From positions 17,087,213 to 17,151,212 of the forward strand of contig NC_092574.1 of assembly GCF_037975245.1 (NCBI RefSeq): a stretch of 64,000 nt of DNA, read 5' to 3'. Shown here piece by piece: positions 25,598 through 38,500 of this stretch (position 1 is the first letter of the stretch; each line of letters begins with the position of its first letter). Below the pieces are notes generated by a model. The model worked only from the letters and a program-made list of their open reading frames with translations, did not search any database and was not told where the DNA came from. The stretch comes from Apostichopus japonicus (Eukaryota; Echinodermata; Holothuroidea; Aspidochirotida; Stichopodidae). The translations under genes and the position numbers were made by a program.

Positions 25598-27292
25598 CAG
25601 GGACGTAGCCAGGGGGGAGCAGGGGGAGCGACCGCTCCCCCCTTTCAGTGTCGATTTTTTTTTTTTTTTAACTGTCGTTTTTTTAGCATGGTATTTTGTC
25701 AGTGCTCTTTTGATCTTGAATACTCGTCAGCTCCGTTAACTCGATTGTAATCGTAGTAACATTCACGCCTACTGATTCAACTACTTACTTAGTTTGGCAG
25801 ATGCAATTAGCTAAATTTAGCTTATAGCCAATTACAAGCCTACAGTTGGCCACTGCGTAATAAAATACATATTGCCTACCTAACCACACTCTATGGAATG
25901 TCACCAACTGTATGCATAACAACGTCGACAACGTTCGTTCAATGAGTCGTCCTAAGTTGTTGCACGAACAGCATGTTATGAAGCTAAACTTGTAAAAGAG
26001 CACTATGTTTGTCTTTCTGATATATTATGTAAAAGAACATGTAAAAGAATTTAAACAGGAAACAAAATCTGCTGATAATGATATCATATGATCAGGGCGT
26101 AACCAGTATGTAGCACGATAGTTTCATTCAACACTCTACCAGCCGAAAAAGACTATAGGATCCGATCTTGTCAGTTTTTAAACATGTAGTTAAGAACCCG
26201 TTTACGCAGATAATATTTCAGTTGAGAAAACACTTGAAAAATGTGCATCAGATGGCAATCGTCGGATAGCTCTCGCCTTCTCTTATTAGGCTAACTTAAA
26301 CATTTACTAGCTATACAGTTGTATCAAAGACATATCTGGACTATCTTTGTATCTACAAGTATCAGAAGTTGAAAAGACTGAAATGAATGTAGCAAGATTA
26401 TGGCTAAATTAGGTGACCTATTCTTCTGTCATCTAGGCTGTCATTCATATCGCGTGCCGTTTCATTCATTACTCTACCCGCCGAAAAAGACTAGGATACG
26501 ATCTTGTCAGTTTTTTAACATCTACTTAAGAACCCGTTTACGCAGATAAAATTTCAGTTGAGAACATTCCACAGTCAAATAAGCCTATCGTTGATTAACA
26601 GACTTTATATGTATAGAGCTGCAGCACTTTGTTGCCTGTTGTTGTCACGATCGGCGTTCCAAGTTCCAAAACAGCCTTTCGATAAACATTTACTAGCTAC
26701 AGTTGTATCAAAGACAATTACTGGCTATGGTTGTATGAAAGACATTTCTGGCCTATCTTTGTATCTACAAGTATCAGAAGTTGAAAAGTAAGACTACTAA
26801 GATGGGGGGGGGGGGGGGTGGGGGCGTTGATGGAGTGATGTGTATACGCAAATAAGATAATACAATAAGATTTATAAAGGGTACTAAATATCAGGCTGCA
26901 TCAGTCCAATCGAATTTCTGCAAAGTGCCCTTTGACGTCGGTGCCCCCCCCCCCCCCAGATTAAAAGTGCTTCCGCCGCCCTTGTGTACCTTGCTCATTT
27001 TAATACATTATGTATTATTGAATTACGTACTATTTTAACTCGTTTGTTTTTTGGGATTAAAAGTGATATTGAATGAGGTGTCTCAAGTTAGCAAGAGGCC
27101 AGGGAACCAGAATGAACATTCGGGAAGGGCCGTTTCCGGCCATCTGGGGGTTTGTAAAACCAAAAATTTTCTTGTACGCTCCGCGCCAACCGATGGTGGC
27201 GCTCCGCTCAGATAGTCGTGCCTACAACTTTGAAAATCCAAATCAATTGCAAAAAGTGCTCCCCCCTTTCAAATTCCTGGCTACGTCGCTTG
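25598..27292 (+). mobile_element. Non-autonomous hAT element, ~1.7 kb, 8-bp target duplication
   Basis: The left end is CAGGGACGTAGCCAGG and the right end, reverse-complemented, is CAAGCGACGTAGCCAGG. It is flanked by exact TCTTGCGA at 25590-25597 and 27293-27300. The CAGGGRCGTAGCCAGG-type ends and 8-bp duplication are hallmarks of hAT transposons (Tip100/Zaphod-like ends, recalled). No hAT transposase, DDE or dimerisation motif is seen. The interior contains a duplicated block of about 110 bp. It sits inside an older repeat and interrupts it cleanly. Confidence 0.85.
26118..26790 (+). repeat. Internal direct duplication within the hAT element
   Basis: 'ccgaaaaagacta' to 'atttcagttgagaa' occurs at 26140-26230 and again at 26480-26565. 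'tatctttgtatctacaagta' to 'gaagttgaaaag' occurs near 26343-26376 and 26755-26788. Confidence 0.85.
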
Positions 27293-27375
27293 TCTTGCGA
27301 AGGTAGGAATCGAACCCGGGCTTTTATGTCACAGACCTACGTCCGTACCTGTCAATGAGAGCGTATTACCCACGT
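27293..27375 (-). repeat. tRNA-like head of a repeat, upstream half of the split copy
   Basis: Minus strand contains GCCCGGGTTCGATTCCTACC, with a good B-box GGTTCGATTCC, preceded by a weak A-box region (CTCTCATTGACAGG). It directly adjoins the hAT target duplication and is continuous in sense with 25497-25597. It is probably SINE-like or retrozyme-like rather than a working tRNA. Confidence 0.45.
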
Positions 27376-27479
27376 GTTACCATCGTATAGATTCTACCCC
27401 TGGAGCTTTTGAATATGACAATGTACACAGAATTACCACTTTTAAAGGCAAGCCAAGCCGTAATTATGAAATGACTGTG

Positions 27480-27596
27480 TAGCAAGTGGTATGACAGATA
27501 TACAATAAATTATCAAAGTTCAACACACCAGAGAAATTCCACGACCGGTTTCGCCTACAATCGCCTGATGTGTCCCTAATGGACGAAGCCCAGGTG
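27480..27596 (+). repeat. Second copy of the repeat body with a plus-strand hammerhead-like core
   Basis: 'agtggtatgacag', 'acacaccaga' and 'cggtttcg' match the body at 25502-25575. It is followed on the plus strand by CCTGATGTGTCCCTAATGGA and CGAAGCCC. This resembles the classic CUGAUGAGUCCC-loop-GGACGAAAC hammerhead core with changes at two core positions. Confidence 0.45.
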
Positions 27597-27599
27597 GGA

Positions 27600-28185
27600 C
27601 GGAAAAATTAAAATGGTCGTGGTTCTTCTCAAAGTCTTCTCCACTCGAAGACGTGGGTACTGTATACTGTTCTACAAATCCAGACATGTGTCTTGAGACT
27701 TTGAAATGTTTTCCGCTGACATATCTTTATCGCTAGATAAGATAAGAACAAATATTTGGCGCAGCTTCTCAAATGGAAATGTTCACTCAATCCACTACCG
27801 TCACTTGGGACTGTGTTATTCAACATCTTCGTGCACTTTGCCGGGGTCGTTAGCGGCCATTGATAGCACGTTGACGCTGGTTGAAATGAAGGGTCTAAAC
27901 GCCGATACACGATAGTTCCTGAACAAAGCTTGCGATTTGCTTCGTTTTCATTTTTTTTTTCGATCATGGAATAAATCACTGTCGTTGTAAACGTAGTTGT
28001 TTGACGATTAACTTGACCTCTCTCCTAACCATGACGACCTCACGAAAACACTGTTAAGACTCGATCAAAGACCAGAGAGCGACAACGTAGAGAGAACTTC
28101 ACGAGGATGATGATAACGGTACTTGCGAAATGTCTCACAAAAACAAAATATTACATAAACTGCATAAAATATTACATATATTACA
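27600..28185. other. Intergenic, no gene recognised
   Basis: Overlapping short open frames occur on both strands (27629-27979 minus, 27706-27915 plus), with no recognisable protein and no splice support. Confidence 0.4.
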
Positions 28186-28191
28186 TAAAAT

Positions 28192-28194
28192 ACA

Positions 28195-28260
<66 letters not shown>
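28192..28260. repeat. (AT)n microsatellite
   Basis: A TA dinucleotide run with one TTTA interruption, ending in GTATGTATGT. Confidence 0.95.
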
Positions 28261-28261
<1 letters not shown>

Positions 28262-29994
28262 CTCAAGTGGTAAAATATAGTGGGTTTTTTTTTGCTCACA
28301 GACATGACTTTTTACTAGGATATTACCCAACCGGAGCAAGATTTTTCTTAGCTGTATAGAGGAGTTGTTCTTCACATATAAGCCAATTAGTGGGTGGTTG
28401 GGTTTATGTCCTCTTTAAGGGCAATATACTGGGGACTTCAACATAGAGTTGTTGTTTAAGAAGTGTTACATTGTCGGCCACCTAAACGTTCCTTTAAATT
28501 TTGACGATGAGAAGGCTGCCACCTAATGACAGATTGGACGCGGATTCCGTATATACCGAAGCCCATAATATGAACTTTCACATTGGGGTTGGCTCTCTGC
28601 TGTGATTGAGTTTTGTCTATCCATCCTTCTAATATATTATCTTCTCCTTTCTCAGAATTGTTTAAGTCCATAAAATCAAACGGTTGACATAACAGAAGGA
28701 CTTGTCTTTTCTTGTTCTATTATGACATTGAATATGAATCTTGTTTTTTGTTGTTGCTGATGACGTCTGCTGTTGATAGAGTATGTCATACTAAATAAAT
28801 CACGTCTTTGCTAGTTTATGTAATAAAACAAAATACAGATGGAAAAGACAGGATTGTTCCATTTCTGTGCTTGTTTTCATTTTTGTCAATCATTAAATGC
28901 ATATTTGTATATAGGCTAAATTTATCAGAAATGCGCTTGGTGCAGGAGTGTTAAAATGTAAATACAGGGACATAAGCAGTGCATCTAGGCACTATGCACT
29001 ACTAGGCTCTATGCACTGCAGACATGTAGGCTCTATGATGTAGCATATATCATCTTGCTCGATAGGCGGATGTAATAACTAGCAGTGGTTATTAGTCTAA
29101 CGCCCTAAAAGCGATAACAAATATATACAACCAGAGTTTTAAATTCGAATATATCGATAGATCTTAACATATTCGGTTAAGAAGACTTTTATACCCCACA
29201 AGTCGAAAGCCCCTTCCCTAACCACCCAACCCTACCCACCCACCCACCCCCATTCCCGTCTCTTAGAATATGGCTTTAGGCACAACATTAATATGTTCTA
29301 GATCACTGATAAAAATCCAGGGTGTATTCCCCAACTTATTTTATCTTGAGATACGACCCTTTAGACTTCTGAGTCTTATAAATGAAACTTAATGGACTAC
29401 TCTGTTGAACACAGAGATCATTTTGACCGTTACTGAGATGCAACGACAATATGTGACGGGGAAAACCGTAAGAGATTAAAAACATATGTAAAGTGCATTA
29501 CACATTCGTAAGAACAAATGGTACCGGGGATGTGAGGGTACTCTGTTATTCTCATCAAGTCAAAGCAGAACAGGTTTCTGTTGAGCACCGAGAAGCCGAC
29601 ATCATAATGAAGTCAACATTAAAGGGACATTCCGGAGATTTAGCAGACTATAAAGGTGAATGATCTTGAAAATCGGAACAGCCGTAGAAACGTGACCAGC
29701 TCTTTAAGTATTATTTCTTCTTCAGTTCTTAGAGGATGGAATAACAAGACTTAAAATTCAACCTGTAGCTATCCTTAAATTAAGCTAAGTTGTTTGCTCC
29801 TATGTAGCCTTACCCTCCATCCAGACCCAGCACACTAGATTAAACAAGTACACTATGGTATGCTATGCTATCGGGTGGGTTCTTACTGAAGTACGCGCTA
29901 GTGAGTGCTTGTTCTCGACTTGGCGCGTGTGGTCATCTGTCCGTGGGTGTGTGTTCTCGTATTAGAGAAATGGCTGTTCTCAATGTGCTTGCGT
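28261..29994. other. Intergenic, no gene recognised
   Basis: Only anonymous AT-rich sequence and a C-rich patch at 29225-29250 were seen. Confidence 0.5.
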
Positions 29995-30369
29995 ATGGAA
30001 CACCATACTAACATTGATTCAAAAATTCGAGATATATTCAATCTAATTCGAAATATCTGCAATTAATGCCAGATATCTCGAATTAAATTTAAGTGGCTCT
30101 AATTATTTCAGATATCTCCACTTCAATTTGAGATATCAGAAATTGATTATTCAATTCTGGATATCTCTAATTCGAATTCTTTGATATATCTAATTTCAAT
30201 TTTGGGATATCTCTCATTATATCTCGAATTCAACTTCTGATATCTCAAATATGTTTAAATTATTGGTATCTGGAAGTAAATGAGAGATATCTGAAAATGA
30301 ATGAAAGATATCCAAAAATTAGTTGGAGATATCTGTTATTGTTGAATAACTGTTAAAATGGCGTTCCAT
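29995..30369. mobile_element. GATATC-rich foldback/MITE-like element, 375 bp
   Basis: The left end is ATGGAACACCATACTAACA and the right end, reverse-complemented, is ATGGAACGCCATTTTAACAG. Both are followed by a TTATTCAA-like segment, so they form imperfect terminal inverted repeats. The interior is packed with GATATCT or AGATATC words on both strands, about a dozen copies at irregular 20-35-bp spacing, and can fold on itself. No clear target duplication was found. Confidence 0.6.
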
Positions 30370-33300
30370 AAATGCGATGTCTCGACTTGCGAGAGGTAAG
30401 TGGTGTGTGTTGTGCCTGCTCCGGCATTCCCTATGCACAAATTACAATCCATTGCCCATGAGCTGTTCCTTTCATTCCGTTGTTTTGTGTCTTGGGCATT
30501 AAATATTCAGTGTGAAACTTCAACTCATTTTTCTGTTTCTGTTTTCTAGGATTTTTCCAGAACAAAATATTTGGTTTTATTTTTCAAATGTTAAATATTG
30601 ATTTTACAGACTTAAATCCGCTGTCAAGAAATTATTTAAATAAATAAATATAGTACCCAAATTATATCTAGAATTCGGCGAAGTCTGCCAATAAAAAGTT
30701 AAAACAAAGGAAAGATGACGACATTAACATAATTTTATATGATCTGTGTATTTTATTCATTTTTCAAGATATTTTTAAGATATTTTTGGTTGAAGAGCTG
30801 TACACATATACCACCATTAAACGATCATTGGTTGACAATGATAGATCACACATAGATATATATAAGCCTAACTCTACAAATAATTCTCTCATACCGGTAT
30901 CTCGCCCAAAGTTTGAATAAACAAAAGTCCCCATTTATATCCTTAATGATTAATTATATACGAGTTGTTGTTGTTGTTGTTTTCATAATCTATACCCTCT
31001 GTTAAACTCAAATGACCTTTGACATTTTCTCTGATAACACGGTACGTTTCTATAACTCACCTAGGGAAGTTTTTTAATAATCCAGGGGTTTTCTATCGTA
31101 CTTTCCTGGAACTTTTTAATCTCCAGATTTTGAAATTGATACACATTATCTAACGATAATAAATATAAAACAAAGTAGCTTACTACGAGGTGGATTACTG
31201 GTTACCAGTTTTTGGACTTTATGGCATGTTTTGGGTTAATACTGCTGACGACTGCTAACAACTTCGACTAAAAGTGACAAAAAAAGAATAATAAAACGTC
31301 CAAAGTTAAAGTCACACTCCAAACCTAGGCGAAAAGTTACAGGTGCTTCTAAGTTCCGTCTCAAGAACTTTATATCAAGTTAAATTTCTCTCTGCAAATT
31401 AAACTTCTAAGCAACCATTATAGGCATACAAATATCATGTTTATCTTTCAATTATGACCATGTGACGCAAAGGCAACAAACAATTATGTTAATTTTAATT
31501 TCAGTAATAATCTGTACAAGTATATTCTTCAAATAATATTAATGACAACTTTGGCCGGCCATAGATTATATGATACCTACCGTGAGCAATAATGCGTAAA
31601 CCACACTTATATATATATATATACAATTAACCTTCACCGTCCTTTGCCGTAAATCAAAACTCATACAAGCTATTTTTTTCTTTTATTGTTATTATTTTTA
31701 CAAGTCTGCTTTTCGACATGTTATAAATAAGGAAACACAAAGAAATATCAACCTAGCTACACATTAAAATTGATATACGATATACGTAAGTTGCGAAACT
31801 TAGCAAAGTGCATGTCTTCCCTTACTAGTTAGCCTTCACACAGTCGTTTCAACAAACTAGCTAAAACCTCTGGAATAGATCGCTTCACTGATGTACTATA
31901 GTCTAAGTTCCTTTGTCAAACTTCCCCGATCCTAAATGCTTTTTATGTACATATAGATATACGAAACAGGAGAGTCTAGCTATTGAAAGAAAATAAAATA
32001 CATATTTAAAGAATGCGGGGAGTAGGTCGCCATGTTGAATCTTAAAGCAACGTGTCACAAGCCTAGTGAGTTGTATAAGCTTAATTCTACAACACAAGTG
32101 GCGTTATAATATAATCTATCAAATTTATGATTATTAAAATTCAATATATTAAGTAACGCATGACACCACCGGGACATGGCTTATTATCCTGATTACAGGT
32201 TGTAACTTGCACATTTGGGTGACACCTCTTAACACCGCAAAAATCACACGTCAGAAAACTATCAGTTCTGTGTATATAGCCCGCTTCTTCCAATTTTTTC
32301 CCGGTTCAAACATTTGTAATCTGTCACTGTCATGCACGATACATACAGTTATCTAATAACAAGTTTACTTAAACAAGGCATGACACATGTTAATGTTATA
32401 GTAGTTTAAAGTGATACACCTTATGCTCGTCATATATAGCCTTCCCAAAATGATGACTGTTCTTTTCGTCGTGTCAAACCTTTTGGCATTTCAAACGCAA
32501 CACTATCGGATTTTATACTACTATATAACTAGTCTTGACCAAGTCGTTTGTAATAATACTCTTTTTTTCTCGCGTGCAACTGTACATGCCTCCGAATCCG
32601 TTTCTGCCTATACCACGAATGCGTTTGCCTAGTGTGTATTTTACATGCCCGAGGAACCTGTCTGATACAAACTGGTATCGAAAGCGTTCTCTGGGCAGTA
32701 TAGCAAATAGATACGGGAAAATAGCTTTGTGAAAAAGCAAAGTTCACCAGGTTGTTCATACTATACTACTATATAGCCGGAGCATGCGTAATGCATGTAA
32801 AACCCGCGTGGAGCAATGCCAAAGATAGCGTTGTTTGTCAGAGAGAGACGATTATCTTCGATTCCAGAAAATTTGGAGAAAACTTTAGAGAGCGTAAACA
32901 AGAAGTATAAATGATATTGGTTACTTTTTATAGCAATTTGCTAGAGATATGGAATTAGTTGAACGACAAACACGCAGTTATGTGGAAGGTATAGTGTATT
33001 TAGGTTGATGGTTTCCTCTTACAGATGTTACCGCGTTGATGTTATACGAAATTAGAACATATAAGTTTTCATGGCCTGATTGAATATGGTTTTTCATTAT
33101 GTGCATACAAATTGCGAAGAAATTACACACGATATGGTTTACGTTGAAGAAGGAAAAAAAAACCTAAATTTAGCCTAAATTTGCCAATTACATTCAAATC
33201 AAACTTGTAATGATCATTCGAAAATACGGGTTTTGTGAAAGTTACGATAAGAAATCAAATGAAATTGAATTATCACTATATAGGCCAAGGTACTTAAAAT

Positions 33301-34670
33301 GGATTAGTCACCCTCGGTGCCAATGATATTATTCAAAAACGACTGAACGTGTAGTATGAAAACTGTAACATGAAATAGCATCAACAGAAAAGAGACATTT
33401 GGCGGCCTTTTTCTAACCTTTTCAATTTTCCCTGTTTTTCCTGGAAGAATTTTAATAAAGATCATTTCTTCTAAGGAAACTGAATTTCCTTATAGCTTTT
33501 TATTCTTTTTCCTTTTAACCTTTTAGGTCAACTTTAACAGGATTTAATGCATTTTATTCCTGGTATCGAAACTTAACCAAAAAAATAACCCAGACTGAAT
33601 TTAAAAAAAGTTTTTATATTATTCCAGATGACGCTTGGATTAACGATTCTCTCTTTGTTGTCGAGTATTTCTATTTTAGTATTTTTTATGATTGTGGTTG
33701 ATATCTCTCTCTCTCCTACATAGCATAAACTACTTCGATTACAAAGTACAGAGGTTTTGAGATAACCCCTCCAGCTAGACCATTCATAAGATTAAGTATT
33801 AATCTCACACGAACGCCCACAAACTTCTTCTTTTTCTTCTCTGTATTCTCCCTCAGACATATAAAAAGAATATTTGAGGGTGAATAGCTTGGCAAGCAAA
33901 CCTAGTCTTTCCCATTGATGACAATATGGATAAAAATATTGACCTTTGTTATTTATACAGGCTTATACAGGGCTATAAGCCTTTGAAATATTTCTGAATA
34001 AACCAGAGTTTTCGGCCTAGTGTGTGGTTTTATACTATAAACCTGTGGGTAATAGTTATTTGTGTGAAGTGTGGGGTTAGCGTGTCCAACGACAGATTTA
34101 TATATATTTTTTAATTTTTACAATAATTTTTGTAAAGCGACCTATAACAATATCAGGATCTAATATCTAAACATTGAGCTAAATACTTTTCTTTGAAATT
34201 CTCTTACTTGTATTTCCTTACTTTTTCAATTTTTTTGTTAATTGTGTTTCAAAATGAGATTTTCTAATTTTCCCTCTTCCTTTTTCGAAACTGTAAATGA
34301 ATAATTCATTTCTTCTTCATTCTGAGCTTCACTTATAAAACGTTCATTGAGTATTTTTCTTGAAATTTATTAATTGTGTACTGCCGTAAAGGATTGGATT
34401 GGGTTGGATATGTCATGATATGGATTGGATATGTCATTTGACATTTCTCGGTGTAAAAAAAGAAGGAAGGAAATTAAATAAGTTATTTTACCAGCATCAC
34501 GAGGAGATTGAGGGGGGGTGTATTCTGTTATCCACTTCGTATATCTAAAACTTTGGCTTTGTTGAACATACATACTTATTCTACTGTACAGACTTGGTAA
34601 AATCAGAATAATGTCTTTGTTTTTTAGTTACAAAATCGCTGTCTTGCTGACAGTAACATGATGTACCCGT
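30370..34670. other. Gene-poor AT-rich stretch
   Basis: No gene, tandem array or element with both ends was recognised. A short TTG run at 30964-30981 and a TA run at 31610-31623 are the only simple repeats. Short open frames on both strands at 32411-32759 overlap one another and look accidental. Confidence 0.5.
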
Positions 34671-34677
34671 TTGATTA

Positions 34678-34714
34678 TTTATTTATTTATGTATTTATTA
34701 ATTTATTTATAGTT
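34678..34714 (-). terminator. Candidate poly(A) signal cluster for the PDGF/VEGF-like gene
   Basis: TTTATT, which is AATAAA on the minus strand, occurs several times in 'atttatttatttatgtatttattaatttattt', starting about 60 bases after the stop codon. AATAAA is the usual cleavage signal. The site actually used cannot be told from sequence. Confidence 0.35.
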
Positions 34715-34749
34715 ATTGTTTTACTTGTATAAGGTCTATAGTCAACGTT

Positions 34750-35584
34750 TCAGATACCGCTGAAATCACCGCTCCCTACATCTTCACCGTCGTAATTATC
34801 CACATCGAGATTTGTCGAGGGTTTCGTCAAAAAATCTCCGGCTTTGATTTCTTCATCATCATCATCTACATAGCTACTGGAGGAAGAATATTCATAGGAT
34901 GATGATGACGATGATCTCTCTTCGGTGGTGTCAACATAATAATCAAAACTGGTTATATCATTGATCTCCTCCTCGGACTCCTGCAGGCCGAGCGGGTTTT
35001 CGCGCTTTTCCGCTTTACCTATAACATCGGTAGTAGCCGTTCCGGGTCCTGGAATCGTCCCATGGTCTGTACCATTCGGTTTCAGATCTACTCTATATCT
35101 ATCTTTGATATTTGTAGCATTGAGGTCATCCGCAGCTTGATTTAGAACTGTGATTTGGGCTTTGGTCGAAGCAGAGACGTTATGCTTGCCATGGATATGT
35201 TGTGTCTCGTTGTATCTCGTGTGTGAGGAATGCCGATATTCGTTCCTGTCCGGAGATTCACCGCTTAGCAGCGGGTTCGGAATGGTCTCCTTTTTCAGAA
35301 TAACGGTGGATATGACTTCTTTGGAATTTCTCTCCAAATGTGCTTGACTTGATCTCACAAATGGCACTATGCCGACGTCGTGTTGTGCACTTTTTATGGG
35401 AGGTGGTTCTTTGACTGCTCTTACTTGGAGATCAACATCTTGGAATAACTCAAATGAATCGTTATTGTTGTGTGATATCCTCTCTGTATTCGGGGAGCGT
35501 AAGCCTTCACATGTACATGTCGTGTTATCGAAGGCATATTTAGATCGACAAGATGGCCGACTGCACTGACTTGTTTTCACGCAA
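34750..35584 (-). CDS. PDGF/VEGF-like exon 5: last Cys repeat and acidic Ser-rich tail
   Basis: Acceptor TCTCTAG. Starts (D)CVKTSQCSRPSCRSKYAFDN, then TTCTCEG, which is another C-X10-C-X-C unit. A 240-residue Cys-free tail follows, ending EDVGSGDFSGI and TGA at 34750-34752. Notable parts: a KRENPLG dibasic site, SFDYYVDTTEE with acidic-flanked tyrosines, and Ser runs around YEY followed by VDDDDEE. The Ser-Gly pairs next to acidic residues at the very end look like glycosaminoglycan attachment sites. Confidence 0.88.
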
Positions 35585-38500
35585 CTAGAGAAGAGAAAAG
35601 GGGAAAAAGAAGAAGAATATTAACAATAAAGAGTCGTATACAGACAGTTTAGGTAGACAGTTTAGATGTATATACACAATAAGCTATTTGCAATGACAGC
35701 GTCCCCGACACGCGGCCGAGACGAGTCCGTCCATGGTCCCCAATAATTTTCACATGAATGATTTTCACGCGGGCTTGCAGGTGCCGTAACATATAGTGTA
35801 TAGCACTGGAGATGATTCGAGGCGGACCGAAATATCGGTTTCCTTTGAAAACTTTCCCATTCTTTGTGTTTGCGTTACAGAATATTCATTATCGACTGTT
35901 TTATGTCTATTACAAAATTACTATCAATACATATTTTTCTGCATAGAATAAAACCAAAATGTATGATATAAGTTTTAAAACTGTTCATTTTAGTCACTTG
36001 TGACCAGCGTACTGTCGGTGGATGGTCATCACATATACTGCTAGAAGGTAAACAGAGGAATATGGGGGAGTTGGGGGGGGGGGGGAATATCAGTTTTGCA
36101 ATCACCACATCCATCCATTTCCTGAGGTAAGGTAATATCTTATCTATATAGTAAAAATAGCAAAGCACCATATCAAGAGAGTACGGTAATGGTTGGACGA
36201 TATATACTGAGATGGGGTTTGAATTACAATGCAGAATACTCTACACATACTCGTTACATTATCCGCTACCTCAGCATATCCTCTTCAATATTAACTATTG
36301 CTAATTTCTCCTCCTCTCACCATTGATTATGCTACCTTGCTATTACGTACTAACGCAATACTAAAGCATGTAAAGCGGCGTCAGTCACAGACACCCACCC
36401 GTACACTGCATGGCATGTTTAGGTATAGGGCCTATACATAGTCCATAAAAAATGTTTTTATCAGTTTCCTTCATACACACACTAGCATTCTTCGACCCCA
36501 AACGATAACCCTTCAGTAGATCTGTCGTCAGTAAACATTCATCATTCGTTGTATGATGCTAAAAATAGGAACATGTTTGGTTAGGTTTGGGAGTCTATCA
36601 TATAGCTACCCATTCATCAAGTTTAATGCGTTGAGGTCTGTGTTACCATAGCTACAGAACTATACATTACCGTTAAAAGGCTCCCATGTACCACTGATGA
36701 GTGGCATTTACACACACACATACACAACCCCCACACAGAATAGAGACCTGGTCAGGTTCTAAAACAATCACGACAAATAACCCTGTAACATTTGACCTGA
36801 TGACCTTTTGACCTGTGACTTTTAACATTTTGAAAATATCTTGAACCTCTCTTGCAGCCAGGGTCCCGATTGATAATCACAATATTCAAACAATTGATAG
36901 GATATACGATTGAAAAAATTCGCATTTGGATACAAAGAGGTATATAATATAGGCTCGATCCACTCTCTTAATTGAGTTTGACCACCTTTTACCCACTATA
37001 TCCCACACTACTCACCAGCTTCGCCATTTACCCTGTCAAGCTATATCCCCATTAACAACGTGAAGGGATTAATGTTAATCCATGTATTTGTTCAATGAGA
37101 TATCTACGTATATATAAAGATACCAGCACATAGCCGCTCCTCCAACACTTCAACCCCACCTCTTCCGGAACGTTCTTAACACCATGAAGTATATCAGCAA
37201 AATATAATGTAAAACAAATGGTCACTCATTCTCAAACTTCAAACCAACGATCTAAGTTAACGCTTTTTGTTATCTGGAACTAATGCCAATACCCGGGGGG
37301 GGGGGGGGGTTGCACAGATCCGGGGTCCGCTGTTAACTTTATGGAGCCCAATGAAATATGAAAGAGGCTAGGTAAAATAGGAAATATATTCCCACTTTCA
37401 TAACATACGAGAGGAAACAAACGACTTATGTAAAACTTGGCCTGGCCCAGGTGACATATATATAATTGTTTTTCCGGGCGTCGCCCGTCGACGCCTCTGA
37501 TGATGGACTTACTCGCATTCACTTCGAGACATGGTGGCTTTCCCCCGTAAGATCTTCCGGCAAGTTCTCCCTGCTGGGGTCTGTTCATCTCCACACTCGC
37601 ATTCGCACGTTTCGTTGTTATTTCTGTACGGGTTGGCGCATCGCTTAGGGCACAGACAATTACAGTCGATTGGATTTTTGGTCTTCGGGCTCTCACAGAT
37701 GATATCGTTGCATTTCTCTCTTGTCAGAGCTGATTCTTGGCACTCACAGAGTGTATGTTCTTCCACTTGCGCTGTATATACTTTCATTTCCCTTTGCCTT
37801 GATGCACTGCCCGATTTGTCGATGTACACGAAAGCAAATAAAATCTATGAGTAAAATAAGGATAGAAAAATTAATATCACCAAATTTTAATATCGGGTTG
37901 GGAACAAGCAAAACGACACACCACACGCGCTTATACCCTACATAGAGGAGGATGGAAAAACAATACCTATGGGTCATCTTTTCATATAGCCCTTTATATA
38001 TATATATATATATATATAGTAGGTTAACTGTCTAGAATGTTCCATTAAGACAATTTTTTTCACGGGTTATGTTCAAAATAGTTGACTGGCTGTCTTTGAG
38101 AGACAGTTCTTCTTAAGAAGATCCCGTCCAACTTTCAAACAAGTATTCCGTATCGTAACTTCTGATTAGAAGCGACATCGTGAGTTTGGTTGCCAAGGTT
38201 AAGCGAGGCTTTCCCCCCCCCCCCCCAAATACGGATTATTATTCAAAATAAGACTGTATACAAAAAACTGAAAAACAGTCTTACTTTTTTCTTTCCTTTT
38301 TGCAATTTTCAGAATTTGAATAAAATTTGGCCGCAGATATTGCAATTCATGGCGTAAACTTAGAGAGTTGTCAAAATGAAACTGTGTTTTGAATTTTGAT
38401 GTTTGTAACTTTTGAATGATAACATCAGTTTCATATACCTTTTATATTGGCCTATATACATATACACTTATGCATTTCTAAGAATATGATATTTAGTGAC

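Noticed and set aside
27300-27375. Possible tRNA gene on the minus strand
   Set aside because: Only the B-box is good; the A-box and acceptor stem are poor, and it joins a repeat body.
37280-37696. 138-codon minus-strand frame
   Set aside because: It overlaps the growth-factor exon 4 in another frame and runs into a G-homopolymer.
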